Assembly: GCF_000716675.1 (NCBI RefSeq)
Contig: NZ_JNXT01000003.1
Location: 124,001-188,000 of the forward strand
Direction of reading: 5' to 3'
DNA: 64,000 nt
DNA from: Streptomyces alboflavus
GTDB taxonomy: Bacteria; Actinomycetota; Actinomycetes; Streptomycetales; Streptomycetaceae
In this document: positions 17,440 to 26,130 of the stretch, in pieces
Layout of the letters: the number at the start of each line of letters is the position of its first letter
Numbering within the stretch: position 1 is the first letter of the stretch
Position numbers and translations under genes: made by a program
The notes under the pieces: model-generated
Seen by the model: the letters and a program-made list of their open reading frames with translations, nothing else
The model's database searches: none
What the model was told of the DNA's origin: nothing

Positions 17440-18975
17440 CTACGCCGCCACCCAGCTCCCGTGGAAGCCGAGCGGCACCCGGCCCGGCAGCTGGACGCGG
17501 GCGAGCGGGCGGCCCGTGAAGTCCTGTGCCGCCAGGATCACCAGGTCGGTCGCGCCCCGGTCGGGATCGTTGACGTACGACACGATGTAGCCGTCGTCCT
17601 CGTCCCGTGCGCCGCGCCGGGGCACGAACACGGGCTCGCTCGCCGCCGCGCCCTTCGGGAAGCGGTGCACCTGCCGCGTACCGCGCAGGAAGTCGTGCTT
17701 CACCAGGCAGTTGGTGAACTTGGTGTCCGGCGGCACCCCGTCGACCGTCTCGTACGCCGTCCACATGGCGGCCGCGCTGGCCGTGTAGCCGTAGCGGTGC
17801 CGGCGCGCGATCAGGGACTCGTTGACGCGGGGGAACTCCTGCGGGCGGTCGTCGACGCGGGAGCTGCGGACCCGGCCCGCGCGCAGGTCGATCGTCCAGC
17901 GGTCGAGGGCAGGGGACCCGGTCGCGGAGGGTCCGCCGTTGCCGCGGCCCGCGGCGTAGAACGGGGCGGGCATGGAGGTGAAGTCGACGATCACCGAGTC
18001 GCCCTGGTCGTAGGCGTTCAGGGTGTGCGAGTAGTACACGGGGTCGACCTCGAACCAGCGCGCGGAGCCGCCGGCACGGGGCAGCACACCCACCCGCATC
18101 GGGCGTTCGTCGTTCCAGATGTACGGCACCAGCGCGCCCGCCTCCGCGGCCTCCGCGTCGAACGTGATCGGGACGTCCACGATCACCACGTACTTCTCGG
18201 TGAGCGCGAAGTCGTGCATCATCGGCGCGTCCGGCACCGGGACCCTGGTGGTCCTCGCGACGCGGCCGGTCCGGTCGATCATGATGTGCCGGACGTGGTC
18301 CCAGGTCGGGTAGTACGCCACCGCGTGCAGTTCGTCGGCGGCCGCGTCGTACTTGGTGTGCGCGGTGAACGCGCCCTTGAGGGTGGAGCGGAAGTCGTGC
18401 GGGCGCAGGGTGTTGAGCTCGCCGTCCAGTTCGTAAGGCAGCGGCCCGCCTTCCTGGAGCGCGAGGATCCGCCCCTTGTACGGGATCACATGTGTGTTGC
18501 AGGCGAAGTCGTCCGGCGGCACCTCGCCCGGGTAGGTCTCGCCCAGCTTCTTCGCCACCTGCGAGGAGCGCACCCACCGGTTGCGGTACCACTCCGCGCG
18601 CCCGCCGCGCAGCCGCACCCCGTGCACCATGCCGTCGCCGAGCATCCAGTGGTGCGCCCGCGGGTCCTCGACGCCGAGCGCGTTCGGCCCGGTGCGCAGG
18701 AACCGGCCGTCCAGGTCGCGCGGCACCCGCCCGACGACCTTCAGGTCGAACGCGGTGAGTTCGTCGGTGACGGGGGCGAAGGCGCCCTCCAGGAACGGAT
18801 TCGCCCCCGCGGCCGCTGCCGTGCCCGTCCCCGCGTGGGCCGGGCCCGGCGTCGCGGCCCGTGCCGCCGGGGCGTGCCCGCCGAGCCCGAGGCCCCCCGC
18901 CACTCCGGCCGCCGCCGCGAACGTCGCGCCCCGGAGGATCCCGCGCCGTGTGTGACCGGGCGTCTGACTGGTCAT
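17440..18975 (-). CDS. carotenoid oxygenase (RPE65/CCD family), Tat-exported
   Basis: 511 residues. The N-terminus TRRGILRGATF is a twin-arginine signal, followed by an Ala-rich linker. The rest is a seven-bladed CCD propeller: GRFLRTGPNALG, HHWMLGDGMVHG, HVRHIMIDR, MMHDFALTEKYVV and the final PLGFHGSW each carry one of the Fe(II)-binding histidines. Such enzymes cleave carotenoid or stilbene-like double bonds with O2. ATG 18975 starts the Tat signal; the longer frame to 19035 adds no conserved sequence. Export by Tat is unusual for carotenoid cleavage and hints at an extracellular or aromatic substrate. Confidence 0.87.
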   Translation of the reverse strand: MTSQTPGHTRRGILRGATFAAAAGVAGGLGLGGHAPAARAATPGPAHAGTGTAAAAGANPFLEGAFAPVTDELTAFDLKVVGRVPRDLDGRFLRTGPNALGVEDPRAHHWMLGDGMVHGVRLRGGRAEWYRNRWVRSSQVAKKLGETYPGEVPPDDFACNTHVIPYKGRILALQEGGPLPYELDGELNTLRPHDFRSTLKGAFTAHTKYDAAADELHAVAYYPTWDHVRHIMIDRTGRVARTTRVPVPDAPMMHDFALTEKYVVIVDVPITFDAEAAEAGALVPYIWNDERPMRVGVLPRAGGSARWFEVDPVYYSHTLNAYDQGDSVIVDFTSMPAPFYAAGRGNGGPSATGSPALDRWTIDLRAGRVRSSRVDDRPQEFPRVNESLIARRHRYGYTASAAAMWTAYETVDGVPPDTKFTNCLVKHDFLRGTRQVHRFPKGAAASEPVFVPRRGARDEDDGYIVSYVNDPDRGATDLVILAAQDFTGRPLARVQLPGRVPLGFHGSWVAA

Positions 18976-18997
18976 CGTGCAACCCCGTTCGTGTCGG

Positions 18998-19021
18998 GGC
19001 CCCGGCGCTCGCGCCGGGGCC
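18998..19021 (-). terminator. 11-bp perfect hairpin upstream of the carotenoid oxygenase gene
   Basis: GGCCCCGGCGC at 18998-19008 pairs with 19011-19021. It lies 139 bp past the stop of the APC permease and 23 bp upstream of the oxygenase start on the same strand, so it could terminate the permease transcript. Confidence 0.5.
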
Positions 19022-19159
19022 GTCGCTGGTGACACGGAGAATCCTGCTCCGGTACGGGGCGGGAGTCAGGAGGCCTGGGGCCCGGGCGTGGGTGGCGTCA
19101 GCACCACCCCCGCCGCCGGGTCCGGGAGCCACCGTCGGCGGGCGGGACGGCGCCGCGCT

Positions 19160-20683
19160 TCATCGCCGTGCCTCTTGGCGCTCGGGGACGGACGCGCCGG
19201 AGACGTCGCGGGGACGGTCGGGGTTCAGGAACCACTTGCGCGCCGAGACGAGCCACCAGGTGCCGCAGAAGGCGACGACCACACCGACCGCGACGGGCGC
19301 GTAGTTGAAGGTGTCCCGGGTGACGGGCGAGCTCTGCGGCAGCATGAACAGGACCGTGATCACTGCGACCCAGGCGATCGCGATGGTGCCGACGATCGTG
19401 GACCAGGAGCCGAGGTGCCAGGGGCCGCGTTCGAAGCGGTCGCCCTGGCGCAGGCGGAGGTAGGTGGGGATGACGTAGGCGATGTAGAGGCCGATGGTGG
19501 CGATGGAGGTGACGGCCGCGTACGCGGTGCTGTTCCACAGGTAGGGCAGGCCGAGGGCGAAGGCGCCGCCGGTGGCGAGCCAGACGGCGTTGGTGGGGGT
19601 GCGGGTGGTCGGGTTGAGCTTGTGCCACGTCCGGGAGAAGGGCAGCGCGCCGTCGCGCGAGAAGGCGTAGATCATCCGGGAGTTCGCCGTCACGGAGGCC
19701 ATGCCGCAGAAGAGCTGGGCGACGATGATGACGAGCAGCATCCACTTGCTGGCCGTCGTGCCGAGCGCGTCCATGAGGATCTGCGCCGGGGGCACCCCGG
19801 TGTCCGAGTCGAGGGCGCCGGAGTACGACTGGATGGCGAAGGTGAAGCCGAAGAGGAGGACGAACCCGGCCACGAGCGAGACGATGATCGAGCGGACGAT
19901 GCCCTTGGGCCCCGCGGTGGCCGCGTCGATGGTCTCCTCCGTCATGTGCGCGGACGCGTCGTAGCCGGTGAACGTGTACTGCGCCATCAGCAGGCCGATG
20001 GCCACCACGTAGATGCTCGACGAGAAGCCGGTGTTGTTGACGAACTCGCCCAGGACGAAGCTGGTCGACTGGTGGTCGTCGGGGACGATCGCCAGAGCGC
20101 CGCAGATCACGACGACACCGATGACGTGCCACCAGATCGACACCTCGTTGAGGAACGCGACGATGCGCACGCCGAAGGTGTTCAGGGCCCCGTGCAGGGC
20201 CAGGATGCAGCCGAACAGGATGATCGTGTGCTCCGGCGTGGCCTCGAAGCCGAACTGCAGGTCCAGCAGGGCGTTGAGGAACGTCGCCGCGCCGAAGTCG
20301 ATGCCCGCGGTCACGGCGATCTGGCCGAGCGTGTTGAACCAGCCGGTGAACCACGCCCAGGCCGCCCGCGAGCGTTCCGGCGCCATCCGATGGGCCCAGA
20401 AGTACAGCCCCGCGCTGGTCGGGTACGAGGAGCACACCTCCGCCATGGCGAGGCCGACGAAGAGCGTCATGACGCCGACGAACAGCCAGCCCCACATGAT
20501 GACCGCCGGGCCGCCGGTGTTCAGGCCGTAGCCGTACAGGGTCATGCAGCCGGACAGGATGGAGATGATCGTGAAGCTGACGCCGAAGTTGGCGCGGCCC
20601 GACATGGAGCGGGAGAGCGTCTGCTGGTAGCCGAGTTGCTTCAGGCGTTCCTCGTCGGAGACGCGGGATACATCAAGAGGCAC
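19160..20683 (-). CDS. APC-superfamily amino acid permease
   Basis: 507 residues with about twelve membrane helices. The N-terminal DEERLKQLGYQQTLSRSMSG and the helix-1 segment FGVSFTIISI are typical of bacterial GABA/choline-type amino acid permeases. SYPTSAGLYFWA and QYTFTGYDASAHMTEET are also well conserved in that group. It imports an amino acid or amine by proton symport; the substrate cannot be read from the sequence. GTG 20683 is chosen because AAGGAC lies about 9 nt upstream and the conserved N-terminus starts there; the frame stays open to 20815. Confidence 0.88.
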   Translation of the reverse strand: MPLDVSRVSDEERLKQLGYQQTLSRSMSGRANFGVSFTIISILSGCMTLYGYGLNTGGPAVIMWGWLFVGVMTLFVGLAMAEVCSSYPTSAGLYFWAHRMAPERSRAAWAWFTGWFNTLGQIAVTAGIDFGAATFLNALLDLQFGFEATPEHTIILFGCILALHGALNTFGVRIVAFLNEVSIWWHVIGVVVICGALAIVPDDHQSTSFVLGEFVNNTGFSSSIYVVAIGLLMAQYTFTGYDASAHMTEETIDAATAGPKGIVRSIIVSLVAGFVLLFGFTFAIQSYSGALDSDTGVPPAQILMDALGTTASKWMLLVIIVAQLFCGMASVTANSRMIYAFSRDGALPFSRTWHKLNPTTRTPTNAVWLATGGAFALGLPYLWNSTAYAAVTSIATIGLYIAYVIPTYLRLRQGDRFERGPWHLGSWSTIVGTIAIAWVAVITVLFMLPQSSPVTRDTFNYAPVAVGVVVAFCGTWWLVSARKWFLNPDRPRDVSGASVPERQEARR

Positions 20684-20730
20684 GGGTCGTCTGTCCTTGG
20701 TCTGTGAAAGGGGGCGGGGAGCGGGCGGTG

Positions 20731-21693
20731 CTAGCGGCGTCGGCCGCGCGGCGGGTCGTGGGCCCAGGCGCGGTGGCGCTTGAACAGCTCGGTGGCGGGG
20801 CCGCAGTAGGACCACGGCACGGTCGTGGCGTACGGCCCGATCGCGTCGAAGACCTCCTGGGCCTCGTGGTGGCGGTTCGCGAACGACAGGGCGTGGGCGA
20901 GGTAGTTGGCGTCATCGGCGAAGCAGGCGTGCGGGTGGGGCGCGCGATGGCGCCACCAGCGGTCTAGGACCAGGTCGGTCGTCGGGCACTCCACCCAGGG
21001 GTGGATCGTCAGGCCGTACCCGTCCTGGGCCCGCTCCTGCCGCGACCGGTGCGCCTCGGCGAGGACCACCAGGGGCAGGACCGCCAGCGGCAGCCCCGGC
21101 GGGGCGACGGCCGCCTGCTCCTCGGCCCACCACATGGCCTCGCCCTCCTCGCCGTGGTTGCGGGCGAAGAGATACGTCACCACCTCGTGGTGGGCCTCGC
21201 GGTTCCAGGGATCGCGTTGCTTGATCTCCTCCCACACGTGCCCCAGCGTGTAGCGGTCGGGGGCGTGGGTGCGCAGCAGCGCGAGCATGACGAGCAGGGG
21301 TGCCACGTCCTCGGGCCACAGCCGCTGCACGTCGGCGCAGGTGTGCCAGGCGTCCTCCATCAGCGTCCTGCCCTCGTCGCGGCCGGCGATCATCGCGCGC
21401 AGGGCCTGCACGTTGGCGAGCAGGGCCAGGGCGTGCGGGGAGCGCGGCTCCGCCTCGGCCCAGGTGTCGGCGAACCGCAGCCGCGCGCCCGCCTCGGCGA
21501 GTACCTGGAGCTGGAAGATCCTGCGGTCCCAGTTCGCGCCGGTGGCCGTGAGGAGGTCGCGTGGGCCTTCCCAACGGCCCATCGAGGCGTCTTCGAGCAC
21601 CTGGCGCAGGGCCGTGTCGTCGCGTGCCGGGTGCGTGTCGAGTGCCCGTCCGACCGCGTTCCTTCGCGCTCCCAGGCGACGCCCGGACGTCAT
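20731..21693 (-). CDS. TPR-like cytoplasmic protein of unknown function
   Basis: About 320 residues, mostly helical, with Ala/Leu/Trp-rich repeats (for example WGPRD, FADTWAEAEP, LLANVQALRAMIAGRD, YLAHALSFANRHHEA) that look like degenerate tetratricopeptide helices. There is no signal peptide or membrane segment. ATG 21693 begins MTSGRRLG; a TTG 75 nt upstream is also possible. It lies 47 nt upstream of the permease start on the same strand and could be in its operon. I do not recognise a specific role. Confidence 0.65.
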   Translation of the reverse strand: MTSGRRLGARRNAVGRALDTHPARDDTALRQVLEDASMGRWEGPRDLLTATGANWDRRIFQLQVLAEAGARLRFADTWAEAEPRSPHALALLANVQALRAMIAGRDEGRTLMEDAWHTCADVQRLWPEDVAPLLVMLALLRTHAPDRYTLGHVWEEIKQRDPWNREAHHEVVTYLFARNHGEEGEAMWWAEEQAAVAPPGLPLAVLPLVVLAEAHRSRQERAQDGYGLTIHPWVECPTTDLVLDRWWRHRAPHPHACFADDANYLAHALSFANRHHEAQEVFDAIGPYATTVPWSYCGPATELFKRHRAWAHDPPRGRRR

Positions 21694-22024
21694 GCGTGCC
21701 GTGTGCGGGGGTCGTTGGCGTTCATGTGCCGGTCGTTGGCGTCCATAGGCAGGTTCTTCGCACCCCAAGCTCGGTCAGATGGCTCAGCTGGCTCTGTCGC
21801 GGTGGTGCTGTGCCGTGCGGTGCTCGGGCGCGGTGGCGCACCGGCGAATGGCGCCGCATGGTGCTCGGCCGGGCGCGGCGGTACGTCGCGCAGGTCACGC
21901 GCGGTCCGCCCGGAGCTGCCCGGAACGACGCGGTCCTACTGTGGTCAGCGGGCCCGGCGCCCGACAGTGTTTCTCCGTTGCGCAACAGGGGGCAGCGATG
22001 AACGCGGCCCGGACTGGGCACACT
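21694..22024. other. 331-bp intergenic region without a supported gene
   Basis: The gap between the TPR-like gene and the NB-ARC regulator, both on the minus strand, holds only short out-of-frame readings. I see no hairpin with a perfect stem longer than 7 bp and no clear promoter boxes. Confidence 0.5.
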
Positions 22025-23452
22025 TCATCCCTGTTCGACCTGCTCGACCCGCTCGGCTGCCTCAGTCACCTCAGCCGCCTCTGCCTCCCCGGGCTCGTGC
22101 GGCGGCCAGTCCCGCGCGGTGCCCACGTACCAGCCGACCAGCCGACGCAGGGCCTCCTGGCACGCGGTCGCCGACTCCTCCTCGGCGGCGCGCTCGGCGG
22201 CGTAGTCCCGCAGCAGGTCGTGGCGGAGGTAGCGGTCGGGCCCCGTCTCCTCGAGGAGGTGCACGGCGGCCAGGACCTCCAGGAGGCGCCGGGTGTGGCC
22301 GAGGGGCCGGTCCACGAGGGCGGCCGCGGCGGCCGCACCGATCGTTGCTCCGGGGAACAGGCCGAGGAACCGGAAGGTCCGGGCGGCCTCGGCGTCCAGG
22401 GCGCGGTACGAGGACGACAGGGCCGCGCGCACCGCGAGGTGCGGGTCGTCGATGTCGGTGAGGACGTTCAACCGGTGCTGCCGGTCGGCGAGTTCGGCGA
22501 CGGCGTCGGCGATGGACCGGTGCGGGAACGTGGCGAGGCGCTCGGCGGCGATGCGCAGGGCCAGCGGCAGGTGCGCGCAGCGCCTCGCCAGGTCCGCCGT
22601 CGCCGTCGGCTCGGCCGCGACCCGCTCCGGTCCTGCGACGGCGCTCAGGAGGTCGGCGGACTCCGACTGGTCCATCGGCCGCACCGAGAGCCGGTGGGCG
22701 CCCGCCTTGACGGCGAGCCCGGTCAGACGGCGTCTGCTGGTGACGAGGGCGACGCAGCCGCGCGCGCCGACGAGCAGGGGTTCGACGTGCCGTGAGCCCG
22801 CGGCGTTGTCCAGGATCACGAGGATGGGGCGCCGCACGGCGATGCTGCGGAAGACCGCGGCCCGCTCGGCCTCGTCCGCGGGAACGGCGGCGGCGGGAAG
22901 GCCGAACGCGGTCAGGAACTGTTCGAGTACGTCGGCCGCGGCGAGCGGCCGTGCTTCGGGGGAGTTGCCCTGGAGGTCGGTGAACAGCACGCCGCCGGGG
23001 AACCGGTCGGCGATCTCGTAGGCCCACCGGAGCGCCACCGTGCTCTTGCCGACGCCCGCGGGACCGTCGAGGGCGACCGTCAGGACGCTCTCTCTTCGAT
23101 TTGCATCCGCGAGGAGTACGTCCAGTTCCTTGAGGAGGGCCCGACGGCCCACGAAGGCGGACGCTCCCGGCGGCAGCTGCGCGGGCCGGAGCAGTCCGAC
23201 GGGGCCGCTCCGGTCGGCCCGGGCGAGCGCGATCAACTCGCCGTCGAGGGCGAGCAGTTCGTCGCAGGCGCGGGCCAACTCGTCGGTGGGGATGGCCCGC
23301 CCGTTCTCCACCCGGCTGATCCAGCCGGGGCTGTAGTGCAGGAGCCGCGCCATCTGGCGCAGCGACATACCCCGACTTTCCCGCCGTTGTCGCAGCACCG
23401 CCCCTAACCGGGGCTGCCCTCCCCGCCCGGTGATGATGCCGTCCCCCCGCAT
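22025..23452 (-). CDS. XRE/NB-ARC transcriptional regulator
   Basis: 475 residues. An XRE-type helix-turn-helix comes first (about 14-70, with MSLRQMARLLHYSPGWISRVE). Next is an NB-ARC/AP-ATPase module with P-loop GPAGVGKST (about 129-137), Walker B region ILVILDNA, sensor CVALVTSRRR and the LPLALRIAAE helix. Winged-helix elements end the protein, with an acidic Glu/Ala tail. The layout is that of Streptomyces STAND regulators that lack the SARP domain. What it controls is unknown; the nearest genes give no pathway. Confidence 0.85.
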   Translation of the reverse strand: MRGDGIITGRGGQPRLGAVLRQRRESRGMSLRQMARLLHYSPGWISRVENGRAIPTDELARACDELLALDGELIALARADRSGPVGLLRPAQLPPGASAFVGRRALLKELDVLLADANRRESVLTVALDGPAGVGKSTVALRWAYEIADRFPGGVLFTDLQGNSPEARPLAAADVLEQFLTAFGLPAAAVPADEAERAAVFRSIAVRRPILVILDNAAGSRHVEPLLVGARGCVALVTSRRRLTGLAVKAGAHRLSVRPMDQSESADLLSAVAGPERVAAEPTATADLARRCAHLPLALRIAAERLATFPHRSIADAVAELADRQHRLNVLTDIDDPHLAVRAALSSSYRALDAEAARTFRFLGLFPGATIGAAAAAALVDRPLGHTRRLLEVLAAVHLLEETGPDRYLRHDLLRDYAAERAAEEESATACQEALRRLVGWYVGTARDWPPHEPGEAEAAEVTEAAERVEQVEQG

Positions 23453-23616
23453 GCGTCCTCCCAGACTCGCCTCGGGTCGGTCAGATCATGTGCGCAGGCG
23501 AACGATACGGAGTCTGGGGCCCGCTGGGGAGTTGGCGGACCGGAGCAATGCGAGAAGCAGCCACGCGCAGGGGCGGCGGAACGCTGGTTCGGGCCGGACC
23601 GGACGGCCGGACGCGC

Positions 23617-24462
23617 CTACTTCACGTCCACGTCGGCGTACACGGGGTGGTGGTCCGAGTACGCGCTGGGGCGCACGCTCTGTTCGAGCGGGGCGATGTC
23701 CCGCAGGAAGATGTAGTCGAACTTGAGCTGCCAGTCCGTGGTCGGCTCGCAGGTGCCGCTCCCGGTGAGCGAGGGACGGCACTGGGGGTCCGCGTCGGTG
23801 GCGAGCGGCCACATCTTGCCGAGTTCTGGGGTGTCCGGCACCGCGTTGAAGTCGCCGAGGACGATGGCGCGGTCGTGCCGGGCGACGGCGGCGGCGAGGA
23901 CGTCGACCTGCTTCTCGCGGAACTCGGGCTGCTGTCGCTGGGCGAGGTGGGTGTTGAAGACCCGGATGTTCCGGCCGCCCACCTTCGTGGTGACGGCCAT
24001 GTACCCGCGGTCCTCGGACCCGCCTTCGGGGTACTCCACGTGCACGCGGTCCGTCATCGGCGCCGCCGAGAGGATCGCCTGCCCGAAGCCACCGGGGCTC
24101 CACGGCCAGCCGCCGCACCGGCTCCGGTTGCGCAGCACCGACCCGTACTCGACGTGGTAGACCAGCCCGTGCAGGTGCCGCAGATAGTCCCGGATCCGCT
24201 CGACGTCCCGCACGCACGCCTCCTGCATCCCGATGACCTGCGGCGCGTACTTGGCGATCTCCGCCGCCCTGCCGACGTTGTTCTCGTCGCCGCAGGGGTT
24301 GCAGATGTTCCACGTCATGACCCGGTTGGGCACGATGTCCTTGACCGGCTCGACGGGCGGTGCCCCGGCGAAGTGGGCACCGCTCGGCGTACTGGGGCCG
24401 ATGAGCATCAGACAGGCCAGCGTCATGGCGCCCGCCAGCAACCGCGTGGCCCTTCCGAGCAC
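23617..24462 (-). CDS. secreted endonuclease/exonuclease/phosphatase-family protein
   Basis: 281 residues. The start is GTG 24462, because GGAGGAGG lies 5 nt upstream and a signal peptide (about residues 6-30) follows at once; the longer frame to 24597 is unlikely. The exported domain has the EEP motifs VMTWNICNPC, VIGMQEAC, VFNTHLAQRQ, IVLGDFNAVPDT and SDHHPVYADVDV, containing the metal-binding Glu, the His and the Asp-Asn pair. It is probably an extracellular nuclease or phosphodiesterase. It is unrelated in topology to the membrane EEP protein at 14179. Confidence 0.83.
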   Translation of the reverse strand: MLGRATRLLAGAMTLACLMLIGPSTPSGAHFAGAPPVEPVKDIVPNRVMTWNICNPCGDENNVGRAAEIAKYAPQVIGMQEACVRDVERIRDYLRHLHGLVYHVEYGSVLRNRSRCGGWPWSPGGFGQAILSAAPMTDRVHVEYPEGGSEDRGYMAVTTKVGGRNIRVFNTHLAQRQQPEFREKQVDVLAAAVARHDRAIVLGDFNAVPDTPELGKMWPLATDADPQCRPSLTGSGTCEPTTDWQLKFDYIFLRDIAPLEQSVRPSAYSDHHPVYADVDVK

Positions 24463-24603
24463 CGCCGCCTCCTCCACATGGCCACACGCCGCATCCGGCG
24501 TCTCCCAGCATGAGGTTATGGGACGGGGAGATCGGCGACGCACGCGGTGTGCCGTATCGCGCCGCGTGCCACCCGCCTGCCGCGCGACGGTCCGCACAGC
24601 ACG

Positions 24604-24634
24604 CAGCCCCGGGCGCGGGGCTGCTCCGGGGCTG
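24604..24634 (-). terminator. GC-rich inverted repeat after the small HTH gene
   Basis: AGCCCCGG and CCGGGGCT arms flank a smaller CAGCCCC/GGGGCTG stem in this stretch, about 60 bp past the stop of the HTH protein at 24695. The two stems are mutually exclusive. It is a probable terminator. Confidence 0.5.
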
Positions 24635-24694
24635 TGCGTGGGGGACTGTCCTGTTGTCGAGCGGTGGCTTCGGCGGCGGGTGGGCGCCGCCGTG

Positions 24695-25126
24695 TCACTG
24701 GCCGGAGGCCCAGCGTTCGTGGGCCGACGGTTCGCGGCCGAGGAGGGCCATCGATCTGGTCTGCGCCGTGGAGCGCGGCACGCCCATCGCCTTGGCCAGG
24801 CCGCCGTAGGAGCCGCCGAGTTCGCGGTAGCGGCGGACGGCGGCGTCCCTGACGCCCTCGAGCGCCGGGATGAGCCGCTGGTCCAGGGCGCGGACGAGGG
24901 AGTGCAGGCGGTTCAGGTCCTCCTCGGGGACGCGGTCGCGGCCGTCCCGCTCCAGGGTGCGAAGGAGCAGCAACGCCCACTCCAGGGTGCGGGCGAACTC
25001 CCCGACCTGGTCGGTTCCGCCGGACAGGTCGCAGGCCTCGTGCGAACTGGCCACGATGATGTCCGGGATGCGCTGTTCGTCTTCGTACGGCTCTCGAAGC
25101 TCGGCACGCACGACCACATCATTCAT
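24695..25126 (-). CDS. small HTH protein (sigma-like C-terminal helix-turn-helix)
   Basis: 143 residues. The N-terminal half is acidic and helical. The C-terminal part RRYRELGGSYGGLAKAMGV followed by PRSTAQTR is a helix-turn-helix of the kind in small Streptomyces DNA-binding proteins. ATG 25126 has AAAGGGGATT upstream, which rules out the longer frame to 25207. About 175 bp of non-coding DNA precedes it. Target genes are unknown. Confidence 0.65.
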   Translation of the reverse strand: MNDVVVRAELREPYEDEQRIPDIIVASSHEACDLSGGTDQVGEFARTLEWALLLLRTLERDGRDRVPEEDLNRLHSLVRALDQRLIPALEGVRDAAVRRYRELGGSYGGLAKAMGVPRSTAQTRSMALLGREPSAHERWASGQ

Positions 25127-25303
25127 GGCAATCCCCTTTGGGGTTCCGTATACGGCGCGTGTCGCTGATTGCCGGTGCCCCGGGCGGGAGTCAGCAGCTG
25201 TTGACATCCCGGGAGCGTGCCAAATGTACCGGACAACGAGGTTGGGATTTACGGTTTCTTAACGACGTCTGGACGGGACGCTCGGGCGGGGTGTCCGTTT
25301 CGG

Positions 25304-26041
25304 TCATGAGTTCATCGACCGCATCTGGTCCATACCGGACACCATGCACTCCAGGCCGTCACGGAAGCGCTGGCCCGTGCTGCTGGAGGCGCTGCGCTTG
25401 ACGTAGTCGGTGAGGGATTCCGGATGGTCCTGCGTGGCCGTGCTGAGGTAGGGCCCGAGGCGGCTCGCCCACTCCTCCTCGCTCTCGGCGCTCTGCCGGG
25501 CCATGGCCTGCCAGGAGGCCTCGGAGAGGGCCGCGCCCACGGTGTAGTAGTAGATCGCGGAGAGCGCCGAGTCCAGCTGGCGGGGGGAGAAGCGGGCCTG
25601 CTCCAGGATCTGGATGATGGCGCTGGTGTGGGCGAGGGCCCGGGGTCCCACCGGAGGGTGACCGCCCATCAGTTCGATCATCCACGAGTGCTCGAGCAGC
25701 ACGTCGAACAGGTCCGTCGCACAGGTCTGGATGTCGGCGCGCCAGTTCCCCGAGCCGGACGGCGTGGGTGGGTCGGGGAAGACGGCGTCGATGGCCAGTT
25801 CCAGCAGGTCGTCCTTGGTCGGTACGTGCCAGTAGAGCGACATCGGCGCCGAGTTCAGTGAGTCGGCGAGCTGGCGCATGCGCAGGTTGCGCACCCCTCC
25901 TTCGTCCAGGAGCCGCACTGCGGCCCGCACGATCTGCTCCCGGCTCAGCGGCTGCTTCGCCGGCCGCTGTTTGAGCTCCCGCAGCCAGATCGAGCCAGGT
26001 GGGCCGTTCGGTGTCGTGTCTCGTCCAGAAGTTTCAGTCAC
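25304..26041 (-). CDS. TetR/AcrR-family repressor, probably of the adjacent exporter
   Basis: 245 residues. The helix-turn-helix (about 35-80) contains [17 protein letters not shown] helix 1 (here [13 protein letters not shown]) and [16 protein letters not shown]. The C-terminal ligand domain is of the TetR_C type. The gene is divergent from an MFS drug exporter, and the 89-bp gap holds a perfect palindrome, the standard arrangement for a repressor-exporter pair. It also lies at the left edge of the ketosynthase cluster. In pamamycin clusters I recall a repressor (PamR2) whose loss raises output; equating the two is inference. Confidence 0.87.
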   Translation of the reverse strand: MTETSGRDTTPNGPPGSIWLRELKQRPAKQPLSREQIVRAAVRLLDEGGVRNLRMRQLADSLNSAPMSLYWHVPTKDDLLELAIDAVFPDPPTPSGSGNWRADIQTCATDLFDVLLEHSWMIELMGGHPPVGPRALAHTSAIIQILEQARFSPRQLDSALSAIYYYTVGAALSEASWQAMARQSAESEEEWASRLGPYLSTATQDHPESLTDYVKRSASSSTGQRFRDGLECMVSGMDQMRSMNS

Positions 26042-26061
26042 GTCTCTATGCTAACGCAGAC

Positions 26062-26093
26062 TCGTACGCCGTACGATAGATGGTATGCCGTAC
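26062..26093. promoter_or_regulatory. tandem palindromes, likely TetR operator
   Basis: TCGTAC-GCC-GTACGA (26062-26076) is a perfect 6+3+6 palindrome. A second, weaker copy GTAT-GCC-GTAC lies at 26083-26093, about 19 bp centre to centre. Both are between the TetR start (26041) and the MFS start (26131). An identical half-site pair with another 3-nt centre recurs at 50615. Confidence 0.72.
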
Positions 26094-26130
26094 GGGAACA
26101 CAGTCGACGGAATCCCGAAGGAGGCCGGCC

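Noticed and set aside
25201..25206. TTGACA on the plus strand
   Set aside because: No -10 box at proper distance and no plus-strand gene follows before 26131.
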